Assembly (NCBI GenBank): GCA_002733805.1
Contig: NVXG01000043.1
Span: 1 to 42,198, forward strand
DNA length: 42,198 bases
Reading direction: 5' to 3'
Source: Robiginitomaculum sp.
Lineage (GTDB): Bacteria; Pseudomonadota; Alphaproteobacteria; Caulobacterales; Maricaulaceae
Each line of letters opens with the position of its first letter. Positions within the stretch are counted from its first letter, which is position 1. Below the pieces are notes generated by a model. It ran no database searches. It saw nothing but the letters and a program-made list of their open reading frames with translations, and was not told where the DNA came from. Of the stretch, positions 1 through 8,054 are shown in pieces. A program made the position numbers and the translations under genes.

Positions 1-233
1 AGCGGATTAAGAAATTGTCAAACACGGTGCAGGTGATTGCAGGCAACGTGCGAATGTACCAAGAAGTACTGCGATGGCGGTTGAAACAATCAGAGCCGAC
101 GATGCAGCAGCAAAAACCATCCATGGATTGCGCTCACCATCTGTCGCAAACAAAACAGTAGAAATTTGAGTTTTGTCACCCAGTTCAGCTAAAAAACTGT
201 CATAAAAATAACGATAAGTGGCGAAATATTCAT
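1..233 (-). pseudogene. Frameshifted remnant of a TMEM165/GDT1 (UPF0016) family membrane transporter, running off the window
   Basis: Reading from the ATG at 231-233, which has a good AGGAG ribosome site just upstream, the protein begins [14 protein letters not shown] and then hits TAG. In the next frame the sequence continues as [10 protein letters not shown], the hallmark E-x-G-D-K-T motif of the UPF0016/GDT1 cation transporters. That is followed by a hydrophobic stretch ([20 protein letters not shown]) and a stop near the window edge. The two halves join if one base is restored in the six-A run at 191-196 (a T run on the coding strand). The family normally has two such motifs and about six membrane helices; only the first half is visible. 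It could be a true pseudogene, a homopolymer sequencing error or a slippery tract. The family assignment is firm, the status is not. Confidence 0.6.
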
Positions 234-466
234 TTTAACTCCTAATGATAATTTGCTTCAGAAGAACCACATTATTGATTACCTGATGTGCCCCTAGTTT
301 ATTTGACACCTTGCATCTCACCTTTGGGTTCGGTTGTGGCTCAAACCTAAAATTCACTTTAGAGCCCCGTATTTGGACAATACCAATCCGCGCTGTATGA
401 ACAGGGTTCGGGGTTGAGTCTACCTTTATGGCGACGCAAATCCATCGCTGTTCAAATGGAGCGCCC

Positions 467-1045
467 ATGTTTGAATTTGTCTTGTCTCGTGTGCAACGTA
501 TCTCGACCTGGCCGGTGTTTTGGTTATTTCTGGTTATGTATCTGGTGTTTGCGTTTGCGTTGATGCCATTATTGGCCACTTCGTCTGACATTCCGGCAGG
601 TGCCACCGCGCCGCTGGACCTGTTGTTTGCCTATTCGCCCGACGTGGCCTTTGCTCATGTGCAAAGTCTGGGTGAAGCGGGTCGCAAACTTTCCACAACC
701 ATGCACCTCACGTTGGATGTGGCCTATCCAATTGTGTATTCGCTTCTTTTCGCGGTGATCCTCTGCATGACCTTGCGTTATTTGGCGGCAAGCACGAGCT
801 GGGCTGCACGGACCAAATGGTTGCCCTTATTGCCCTTCGCCATTTTGGATTTTGATTTGCTGGAAAATTTCGGGATTAGTTATCTGATGATGGCTTGGCC
901 GAAACAGCCAGAAACCATTGCTAAATTGACCAGTTTTGCCACGTCCGCCAAATGGAGTTTGGTTGCTGTGGTGTTGTCGCTTGTCTTGCTGTTGAGCTTG
1001 TTGGCGCTGTTCAAACGACTGACCGGCAAACCTGAAACCAGATAA
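467..1045 (+). CDS. Small four-helix membrane protein of unknown function
   Basis: This gene encodes 192 residues with four predicted membrane segments at about residues 15-37, 85-108, 118-142 and 163-183. The third carries an acidic patch (DFDLLEN). The loop between helices 1 and 2 (about 38-84) is long and probably outside the membrane. I chose ATG 467 rather than the upstream ATG 428 because GGAG at 458-461 sits five bases before it and the first helix then follows naturally. It does not match a family I can name. The next gene starts 82 bases downstream on the same strand, so it may be cotranscribed with the DUF2948-UPF0262-phosphatase set, but nothing in the sequence ties their functions together. 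Confidence 0.7.
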   Translation: MFEFVLSRVQRISTWPVFWLFLVMYLVFAFALMPLLATSSDIPAGATAPLDLLFAYSPDVAFAHVQSLGEAGRKLSTTMHLTLDVAYPIVYSLLFAVILCMTLRYLAASTSWAARTKWLPLLPFAILDFDLLENFGISYLMMAWPKQPETIAKLTSFATSAKWSLVAVVLSLVLLLSLLALFKRLTGKPETR

Positions 1046-1127
1046 CCCACGACATCGTGTGCAAACCCGTTGCCCGACCTGCACGCTGTGGCTATGTTGG
1101 GCGCTGCTGAACGAGGAGAACCAAGAC

Positions 1128-1547
1128 GTGCGTTTGTTAGCGACTGATCTCGAAAGTTTACAAGTGATTTCCTCGATGGTGCAGGATGCGATAACCCGGG
1201 TTGGGGATATTGTTCATCATGCCGGTTCTCATCAATTGATTATCGCCATGAACCGCTTTTGCTGGGAACGGGGGCGATTGATCCACCCGGCGCGCACCCG
1301 ATCCGCCTTGCAAATCGGTGGCGTTTTGAAGGTGCAGGCCAAAGGGATCGCCCAAGGTAAGCGCAATGGCATTTTGTCCTTGCTGGCGCTCAGCTTTGAT
1401 CTGGATCCAAAGGACGAACCCGGCGGGGTTTTGACATTGGCTTTTTCCGATGGTGGTGAGATGAAATTACAGATCGAATGTCTCGACGTGGCTTTGGTTG
1501 ATTTGTCCGAACCTTGGGGCGCAAAATCAAGGCCCAAACATGGCTAA
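1128..1547 (+). CDS. DUF2948 family protein
   Basis: This is a 139-residue soluble protein. It has the typical DUF2948 opening ([20 protein letters not shown], then RVGD), the central MNRFCWE motif, and the ending [13 protein letters not shown]. The reading frame is open upstream to 1059, but the GTG at 1128 is the better start: it has GAGGAG at 1113-1118 and the product then begins where the family begins. Its biochemical role is unknown. In many alphaproteobacteria this gene lies between murA and hisD, followed by a UPF0262 gene and a small phosphatase gene. Here hisD is absent and the stop overlaps the UPF0262 start by eight bases, so translation is probably coupled. Confidence 0.85.
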   Translation: MRLLATDLESLQVISSMVQDAITRVGDIVHHAGSHQLIIAMNRFCWERGRLIHPARTRSALQIGGVLKVQAKGIAQGKRNGILSLLALSFDLDPKDEPGGVLTLAFSDGGEMKLQIECLDVALVDLSEPWGAKSRPKHG

Positions 1548-2025
1548 AACCTCGAATAACCGGATTGTCCATGTCCATCTGGATCCGAACTCGTTGGCGG
1601 CAACCACGGCCGAATCCGAGCATGAGCGGCGCGTTGCTATTTTTGATTTGCTTGAGGAGAACCAATTCCGCCCGGCCGGAGAGGACGAAGGACCGTTTCA
1701 TTTGTCTTTGTCGATCATGGACCGGCGCCTGGTGCTGGACATTGCCCGAGAAAATGGCGACCCGGTGAAGCGACATTTATTGTCCCTGTCACCGTTTCGC
1801 CGGATTATCCGTGATTATTTCATGGTTTGTGAAAGTTATTATGACGCCATCCGAATGGCCCCGCCGGAGAGAATCGAGGCGTTGGACATGGGGCGGCGCG
1901 GCTTGCACAATGAAGGTTCCGAATTGTTGGAGGCCCGCTTGGAAGGTAAGGTAGAGATGGATTTTGATACCGCACGAAGGTTATTTACCTTGTTATGCGC
2001 GTTACATGTGAGGCAGCCAATATGA
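1540..2025 (+). CDS. UPF0262 family protein
   Basis: This gene encodes 161 residues recognisable as UPF0262, a family I know only from alphaproteobacteria. Typical segments are RIVHVHLD near the start, [15 protein letters not shown], the [16 protein letters not shown] strand, [20 protein letters not shown], and the C-terminal [16 protein letters not shown]. It has no signal peptide or membrane helix and its function is unknown. The ATG at 1540 is preferred over an in-frame start at 1498, because the shorter form matches the family length and gives a short overlap with the gene before it. Its stop overlaps the start of the phosphatase gene in an ATGA arrangement, so the three genes form a tight unit. 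Confidence 0.88.
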   Translation: MAKTSNNRIVHVHLDPNSLAATTAESEHERRVAIFDLLEENQFRPAGEDEGPFHLSLSIMDRRLVLDIARENGDPVKRHLLSLSPFRRIIRDYFMVCESYYDAIRMAPPERIEALDMGRRGLHNEGSELLEARLEGKVEMDFDTARRLFTLLCALHVRQPI

Positions 2026-2450
2026 CCGACGACAAGCCTAAAAAAATATTGTTCGCCTGCACGATGAATTCTATCCGCTCTCCGATGGCGGCCGCCTTGG
2101 TGCGCCGACGGTTCAAGGGTGAGTTAAAAGCCGATAGTTGCGGTGTCTATGACGGGTATCTGGATCCATTTATGGTGCAGGTCATGGAGGATTGGGGGGT
2201 CGATCTGGCCGAACATAACCCCAAGAATTTTGATGATCTGGACTTGTCCGAGTTTGACCTGATTGTGGTGTTGACTACAGAGGCGCAGGAACGTGCTGAT
2301 GAGATTTTGGGGAATGATGGCCCGCCCGTCGAGTTTTGGAAAACGCCAAACCCGACCGATGAAATGTTTGGTCCCCGGGACTTGCGAGCCATGGCCTATT
2401 CAGAATGTCGCAACTTTCTGGACAAAAAAATCGCCAATCGGTTCGCATAA
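2022..2450 (+). CDS. Low-molecular-weight protein tyrosine phosphatase / arsenate reductase-like protein
   Basis: This gene encodes 142 residues. The N-terminal strand KKILFAC leads into the phosphate-binding loop CTMNSIRS, with catalytic Cys13 and Arg19 in the CX5R pattern of the family. The general-acid loop, normally D-P-Y or D-P-T, reads N-P-T at residues 110-112, so the usual Asp is Asn here; Asp113 follows directly and might substitute. Known members remove phosphate from phosphotyrosine or act as arsenate reductases; the substrate here cannot be told. The ATG at 2022 overlaps the UPF0262 stop (ATGA). The longer frame from 1995 has no support. Confidence 0.82.
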   Translation: MTDDKPKKILFACTMNSIRSPMAAALVRRRFKGELKADSCGVYDGYLDPFMVQVMEDWGVDLAEHNPKNFDDLDLSEFDLIVVLTTEAQERADEILGNDGPPVEFWKTPNPTDEMFGPRDLRAMAYSECRNFLDKKIANRFA

Positions 2451-2564
2451 TTCAAGCTTTCGCAGGTTGAGCCATAAAAGGGCATGGACAGGTGCCAAAG
2501 GCTTGCCTATAACGCGGCTCCCTGTATGGAGATGCGGCCTTGGCTTGCATCCCCAATTTGGCTG

Positions 2565-2639
<75 letters not shown>

Positions 2640-2903
2640 TTTTTCTATAGCTAAAATAACTAGATAGGCCGGGGCCGCGTTATTAGCTTGTACTTGTTTT
2701 CCAAGTTTTTTGGAGCATTTCCCGGTTTTGCGTTCGCATGGTGTTCTAACGAGCCTTCCAAAAGGCTGAATCCGTGATCCGTTTCGACAGCTTTACCCGC
2801 ATTCTTCATAACTGGATTACTTGACCTGTTTTCAGGGAACGGGCAATCTTGCCGGTGGATCGGGTGGGGTGTTTTACTACCTGCGTTTGCAAGGTGGTAT
2901 GGT

Positions 2904-5276
2904 ATGTTTTTCAAGAACCTGATTTCTGGATTGTTTATTGTTGCTTGGGTGGGGTTTGGAATACCTGCCAGCTGGGCTGATGATGATGTTGCGGCAAAAA
3001 ATGCGGCGGCAAAAGCACATAATGAAAAAATGGAAGTTTGCCGGACGCAATTTGCTTCGGCTGGAAACCAGTTGGGGAACGCCGCCAAACAGGCCGGGCG
3101 CCAGCGTGCCGCAGCCTTGCGGGCTGCGCAAAATGCTCAAAACCAAGTACAAGGTGCATTGAATGGTTTCGCTGCCAAACTGGCTATCAGCCGTGGCAAG
3201 AACGCCACCAACGCTGATGTAGATGCAACCCGCGCAGCAGCAGATAATATGGACCGGGTGTGGGCAGATGGACGTGCTAAGAATCAAGCTGCCATTCAAG
3301 CCGTCAAAAACGAAGCGGCCAGCCAGAATAATTTTTGTGATCATGTAGCGGAAGTCACCGCTGCTGGCTGTTCTAATTGGAGTGCTGCTTCGTGTCGCCA
3401 GAATCGAAATATTGATCAAATAGAGGGTTTGTTGCCGGGTTTGTATAATAATACGGCACTTTTTTCGAGTGATTGGCGACAGGAGGGCGATGACGACTTT
3501 GGGGGGCCGCAACAAGACAAGAATGCGGAGTGCAAAGTACGTTTTGAAAAACACTCAAAATCCCATTTCGCTAATATGGGCAAATATGAAACGACATTAA
3601 ATCCAAATCTTGACGCTTTTGCCAGCGCCGATGTTGCGACCCAGCAGAGCATTCAGAGGTTCAAAGGATTGTATGCCAAAAGTCAGTCAAATGGTGCGAA
3701 CACCCAAGATATCGTTGCCGCCAAGGTCATGGCCGAAACCGCTGATCAGAATTGGATCGTTGCCGAGGGAAAATATGGTGCTGCTTTGGATAATATACGG
3801 AGCTTGAAAGCAGCCCGAGAAGTGTATTGTGTCTTTGTCGCATCAGAAGCTAAATTCGGATGCAGTACAATGACCGCGTCAGAGTGCCGGGCTGAGGTAA
3901 AAGTAGGGCAATTGGAAAACTTGCTCAGCCAGTTGGGTGAGCGCGATGGTTTTTACCAAAGCAATTGGCGCAAAGAGGGGGAGTACAAGTTTGACAATGC
4001 TGAGTTGACGTGTCGGGCTCGTTATGGCGATAGAATGCGTGAAAGTTTGCGCCGGGAAGCCAAACAACGCGCTGGTCTGCATGCAGCGACAAATGAATTT
4101 TTTGCTACCCAATCGCAAGTGCAATCCCAAATTGCTAGTTATCGCGCCCAACGACCGGATATTGATTTTGATACAGCGGCCAGCTTGGCGGTTCAGATTG
4201 ACCAGATATGGGCAGATTTGAAGGCCAAACAAGAGCGTGCAAAGGAATTGCACGTTAGTTATGGCCGCGACAATGGTTTGATGTGCCGGATGATGTCCCA
4301 AGCCTCACTGTGCAAATTTGAACCGTTTCCGGGTTGCAAGCCGGGTGTGGAAGCGTATTGGCACGCGCCCTTTGGGCCGGTTTTGAATATGGAGTCAATT
4401 AAATTAGGTACGACCTGGCGAACTGCCGAGGACGATAAGTTAGCCCAGTGCCGAGGCGAATATTTAGCCCAAATCGCACCAGATATTACGGGTCTGGACC
4501 AGATTGAAGCCGATATTGGTGAAGCTCGTAGTAAATTGTCCAAACTGAACAATGAGGGCGTTTATCTGTATGAAGATTACCAATCCATGCGCAAGGCAAA
4601 CAATATGTTTGTGGCCAAGGAATTGGCGTTGGAATTGGATGAGAAATGGGAGCAAAACCGCAACCAGCAAAAAGACATTATGGCGATGATCGAAGTTGGG
4701 AAAATCAAAGGTGCCCAAATGTGCGAAGCCGCCAATTTGGCAGCCAATAACGGCTGCATTTGGGTTTCACGCAAAGGGTGTTTGGCTGATGAGGGGCGAA
4801 TGAGCACCTGGTCCGCGTTGATGCTGCAGCCAGACATTTCGACCCAACGCTTTACCAAAACCTGGCGGAAGGAAAGCGATTATGATTTTGAAACAAAAAC
4901 TGACGCAGAATGCGCCGCCAACCCGCCAACATTCGGAGGAACCGTTGTTTTTATAAAGGGACGGGCCATTATTTCGCGCGGCCTTCTAACCTATCCAGTG
5001 GAAGTTGGTACTCTTATGGAAGTCGGTGATATACTTAAGGTCGAAGCGGCCAGTCAGGTCAGCGTTCAAATTCCTGGCTCCGGGATTATTAAAATTACTG
5101 AATTGATGTCATTTCAGTTTCCAGAATTGGATGAGGAACTGCCGGAAAAAACCGGCTTGTCCAAAGAGATCGACGACGTGCTAGCCACCGCTTGGAAAAC
5201 TATAAAAGAGGCTTTAAAGGGCGAGTGTTGGGAGTTGAGGGGAAACCGGACGGCGACAGCCGGCGTGCGGCAGTAG
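2904..5276 (+). CDS. Exported four-repeat Cys/Trp-patterned protein with C-terminal FecR-like domain (undescribed architecture)
   Basis: This gene encodes 790 residues with a signal peptide at 1-25 (cleavage likely after ASWA). Residues 40-670 are four diverged tandem repeats of about 146-164 residues. Each has one Cys, a long coiled-coil-like helical stretch, a Trp, then three Cys and a W-R motif. The cysteines are 46/145/156/164, 210/309/320/328, 370/461/470/478 and 516/607/618/626. The tryptophans are 120, 284, 436 and 582, each exactly 25 residues before the second Cys; W-R pairs are at 191, 355, 505 and 654. Residues about 678-740 resemble a FecR domain (VEVGTLMEVGDILKVEAASQ). Two further Cys are at 670 and 775. 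Four Cys per repeat suggests two periplasmic disulphides each. The start has AAGG at 2891-2894. I recognise no named family for the repeats. The TPR-glycosyltransferase follows after 133 bases. Confidence 0.85.
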   Translation: MFFKNLISGLFIVAWVGFGIPASWADDDVAAKNAAAKAHNEKMEVCRTQFASAGNQLGNAAKQAGRQRAAALRAAQNAQNQVQGALNGFAAKLAISRGKNATNADVDATRAAADNMDRVWADGRAKNQAAIQAVKNEAASQNNFCDHVAEVTAAGCSNWSAASCRQNRNIDQIEGLLPGLYNNTALFSSDWRQEGDDDFGGPQQDKNAECKVRFEKHSKSHFANMGKYETTLNPNLDAFASADVATQQSIQRFKGLYAKSQSNGANTQDIVAAKVMAETADQNWIVAEGKYGAALDNIRSLKAAREVYCVFVASEAKFGCSTMTASECRAEVKVGQLENLLSQLGERDGFYQSNWRKEGEYKFDNAELTCRARYGDRMRESLRREAKQRAGLHAATNEFFATQSQVQSQIASYRAQRPDIDFDTAASLAVQIDQIWADLKAKQERAKELHVSYGRDNGLMCRMMSQASLCKFEPFPGCKPGVEAYWHAPFGPVLNMESIKLGTTWRTAEDDKLAQCRGEYLAQIAPDITGLDQIEADIGEARSKLSKLNNEGVYLYEDYQSMRKANNMFVAKELALELDEKWEQNRNQQKDIMAMIEVGKIKGAQMCEAANLAANNGCIWVSRKGCLADEGRMSTWSALMLQPDISTQRFTKTWRKESDYDFETKTDAECAANPPTFGGTVVFIKGRAIISRGLLTYPVEVGTLMEVGDILKVEAASQVSVQIPGSGIIKITELMSFQFPELDEELPEKTGLSKEIDDVLATAWKTIKEALKGECWELRGNRTATAGVRQ

Positions 5277-5409
5277 GGCTTTTTTACGTGCCCGTTTTCC
5301 ACTACTTGATTGCAGCTTCTTCCATTAAGCCTTCGGTCAGCATTGGCGGGCGACACTGACAAGTGATTCTTTTGTCGGTGAGGTGCGCCCGGTTTGGGCG
5401 TAATCGAAT

Positions 5410-7176
5410 ATGTCTTTTGTTCTGGATGATCTTGTTGGTACAGCGCCGGAGGCGGCAAAACGCGACGCGCATGGTAGCGTCGGTGGGATGCAATTGGCCC
5501 AGATCAAGGGGCAGGGCGCTTCGGGCAAGAAGCGTAAGATGTTATCGGTTCTGAAACGCGCCATGACCGCCTTGGCGCAGGATAACGCGTTGGAAGCGGC
5601 CAAGCAGGCCTTGCGAGCGCTGGATTTGGATGAAAATTCAGCAGCGGCCAATCACGTCATGGCAGTGGCGGTTGAAAAGCTCGGGCATTTGTCCAAGGCG
5701 CTGAATTTTTATCAGCGGGCCTGGGAACTGGACCCGACCGATGCCGATATTTATCAAAATCTGTCTTTAGTCGCTTGGAAGCTGGACATGCTACCGGCTG
5801 CCGAAAAATTCTTGCGGTTATTTCTGGAAATGAAACCGGGCAATGTCGATGGGATTGTCAATCTGTCTGGCGTGCTGCGCGATATGGCGCGGTTCGATGA
5901 TGCCATCGAAATTCTTCGCACCACGCTGTATGTGAATGAGAAGGACCCGACGTTGTGGAATTCATTGGGTACGGTCTTGTTGGAGCAGGGCCACCCCGAT
6001 CAAGCCATTACCTTTTATGAGGAGGCTTTGCGTCTGAACCCGGAATTTGCCCGGGCTTGGCATAATATGGCCTATGCGGCCGGATTGATCGGTGATCGCC
6101 ACCGGGCCATTGAAGCCGGCCGAAAAGCCTTGGTGAACCCCGAAAGCGCCGAAGACCGCGAGACCATGCGCTATGGTCTGGGCATCGGTTTGCTCTCGAT
6201 TGGCGAAATCGAAGAAGGCTGGCAACAATATGCGGCCCGTTTGCATCCCGACTATGAACGCTCAATGTTTTTTGTGATGGATAGCCTACAGATCCCGGTT
6301 GAGGGTGATGTCCGTTCCAAAACTATTCTGCTGGTTGGCGAGCAGGGCTTGGGCGACGAAGTTATGTTTTTGAACGCATGTGCTGATCTGCAAAAAGCCA
6401 TGGGTCCGGATGGGCTTCTTAAAATCGCTGTGGAAAAACGGCTGGTTCCATTGGTGGCGCGATCATTTCCGAATGCTGAAGTTGGTGGCCACAAAACCGC
6501 AGAGGCCGAAGGGCGGGCTTTTCGGGTAGTCGATTGGAAAGATAATTCTGGCACGAATGAGGGCTGGATTCCAATGGCGCAATTGGGCGCGATGTACCGT
6601 AATTCATTGGCCGAGTTTCCAAAATCAGGCAGTTTTTTGCAAGCTGACTCGGTGCAAACCAAGGGTTTTGAAGCGCAGTTGGCCAAACTACCAGCTGGTC
6701 CAAAAATTGGAATTTCCTGGAAATCATTGCTGATGACCGTTGGTCGGTCCAAGTATTACAGCCCGTTTGAAGCGTGGAAGCAGGTGCTGAAAACCCCGGG
6801 CGCAGTGTTCGTCAACATGCAATATGGCGAGTGTGACGACGAAATCACTCAAATCCGCGATGAGCTTGGGGTGACCATCCATCAGTTGGATGGCTTGGAC
6901 CTCAAAGATGATCTGGACGGGGTGGCCGCTGCTTGTTGTGCGTTGGACATCATGATCGGGCCGATGAATGCGACAACCAATTTGGGTGCAGCATCCGGTG
7001 CAAACATTTGGTTTTTAACCACGGCTGAGGCATGGCCTTTGTTGGGATCAAAGCAAAATCCTTGGTATCCGCAGGCCAAGATATTTGCCACGCCAACACT
7101 GTCGAACTGGAATGAAACCATGGGCAGTGTTGCCAAAGATTTGAATCAGTTGGTCGGCGCTCGTAAAGTCGCGTGA
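5410..7176 (+). CDS. TPR protein with C-terminal GT-B glycosyltransferase-like domain (FlbA-like)
   Basis: This gene encodes 588 residues. After a linker rich in Gly and Lys, about six tetratricopeptide repeats run from residue 44 to 250 (for example AIEILRTTLYVNEKDPTLWN and AITFYEEALRLNPEFARAWH). The C-terminal half from about 280 resembles ADP-heptose-type GT-B transferases, with GEQGLGDEVMFLNA, then KIGISWKS, and a final PMNATTNLGAASGANIWFL. TPR fused to such a domain is known from Caulobacter FlbA-type proteins and from O-linked protein glycosyltransferases. Flagellin or surface-protein glycosylation is therefore a reasonable inference, not a demonstrated role. The protein has no signal peptide, so it is cytoplasmic. 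Its stop overlaps the start of the family 2 glycosyltransferase, which suggests a shared pathway. Confidence 0.8.
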   Translation: MSFVLDDLVGTAPEAAKRDAHGSVGGMQLAQIKGQGASGKKRKMLSVLKRAMTALAQDNALEAAKQALRALDLDENSAAANHVMAVAVEKLGHLSKALNFYQRAWELDPTDADIYQNLSLVAWKLDMLPAAEKFLRLFLEMKPGNVDGIVNLSGVLRDMARFDDAIEILRTTLYVNEKDPTLWNSLGTVLLEQGHPDQAITFYEEALRLNPEFARAWHNMAYAAGLIGDRHRAIEAGRKALVNPESAEDRETMRYGLGIGLLSIGEIEEGWQQYAARLHPDYERSMFFVMDSLQIPVEGDVRSKTILLVGEQGLGDEVMFLNACADLQKAMGPDGLLKIAVEKRLVPLVARSFPNAEVGGHKTAEAEGRAFRVVDWKDNSGTNEGWIPMAQLGAMYRNSLAEFPKSGSFLQADSVQTKGFEAQLAKLPAGPKIGISWKSLLMTVGRSKYYSPFEAWKQVLKTPGAVFVNMQYGECDDEITQIRDELGVTIHQLDGLDLKDDLDGVAAACCALDIMIGPMNATTNLGAASGANIWFLTTAEAWPLLGSKQNPWYPQAKIFATPTLSNWNETMGSVAKDLNQLVGARKVA

Positions 7177-8054
7177 TGGCTTCGGCAGCAGGAAAATCCA
7201 AGACCAAGGCTCTGCAAGCAAAAATGCCTCCGGTGTCTGTGGTTTTATGTGCCAGAAACGAAGCCAAACGAATTCGCAAATCCCTGGAGGCCATTCAAGC
7301 GGCAGGACCGGATGAGATCATCGTGGTCGATGGAAATTCCAGTGATGAAACGGCGGCAATTGCCCGCGAGTTCACCGACAAGGTCGTGGTCTCCATGACT
7401 GGTTCGCTGACCGCTGATCGGCAAGTGGGGATTGATGCAACCCAAAACGAGCTGATCGCCATGATCGACGCGGATCACCGTATTTTACCGGATACCTTAC
7501 GCGGTCTTTATGCCGATATGTGCGAATTTGATTTTGATGTGGTGCAGGCCGATCTGGGGATTGAAGATACCGGGTTTTGGACTGCGGCAGAAAATCAGGC
7601 TTACGATGTATTTCTGAATAAGCCGGGACCAAAAACCATGATCGGTACGGCGCCCGCGCTGTATCGGCGGCGGGTTTTCGAGGTCAACAAATTCGATGCC
7701 CATATCACCAAGCACAAAGATGATGTGGATTTCTTTTATCGCTTGTCCCAAAAGCCGGACTATCGATTTGGCTCAGGTCGAACCCGGGTAATGCAAGAAC
7801 ATTTTTCGTCGCTGTCTGATTACATCAAGAAATTTGCTTGGTACGGAATTGGTGATGCCGAGTTTTGCGTCAAACACAAAAATCGGGCACCCTCGATGTT
7901 CTTTCATTTGTTTGTTCGGTACCCCTTGATCCGGCCGGTACAAGCCGCCCTAAAGGGGAAGTTTAAGGCCATTCCGTATATGATCCTGATGGGATGGGTG
8001 CGCGGTGGCTCAATGGTTCGGCATTTGATAGCTGGTGTTGATTGCGCCGATTAA
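7176..8054 (+). CDS. Family 2 glycosyltransferase
   Basis: This gene encodes 292 residues with a GT-A fold signature. It opens with PPVSVVLCARNEAKRI, the nucleotide-binding strand ends in VVDGNSSDET (about 50-59), and the metal-binding D-A-D-H lies at 98-101. Family 2 enzymes transfer a sugar from a nucleotide sugar; the acceptor is not evident. The C-terminal region from about 235 is basic and hydrophobic (FFHLFVRYPLIRP, then AIPYMILMGWV), which may lie on the membrane. The ATG at 7176 shares one base with the stop of the TPR gene (TGATG); a GTG at 7173 is also possible. The stop overlaps that of the convergent carboxypeptidase gene in a shared TTAA. Confidence 0.88.
   Translation: MASAAGKSKTKALQAKMPPVSVVLCARNEAKRIRKSLEAIQAAGPDEIIVVDGNSSDETAAIAREFTDKVVVSMTGSLTADRQVGIDATQNELIAMIDADHRILPDTLRGLYADMCEFDFDVVQADLGIEDTGFWTAAENQAYDVFLNKPGPKTMIGTAPALYRRRVFEVNKFDAHITKHKDDVDFFYRLSQKPDYRFGSGRTRVMQEHFSSLSDYIKKFAWYGIGDAEFCVKHKNRAPSMFFHLFVRYPLIRPVQAALKGKFKAIPYMILMGWVRGGSMVRHLIAGVDCAD

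Noticed and set aside
234..466. Manganese (yybP-ykoY) riboswitch upstream of the GDT1 remnant
   Set aside because: Such genes are often controlled this way, but the conserved GGGGAGUA element and paired structure were not found in the upstream region.
2877..3554. 225-residue minus-strand frame opposite the repeat protein
   Set aside because: It lies wholly antisense to a frame with a signal peptide and regular Cys/Trp repeats, and its product has no sensible composition.
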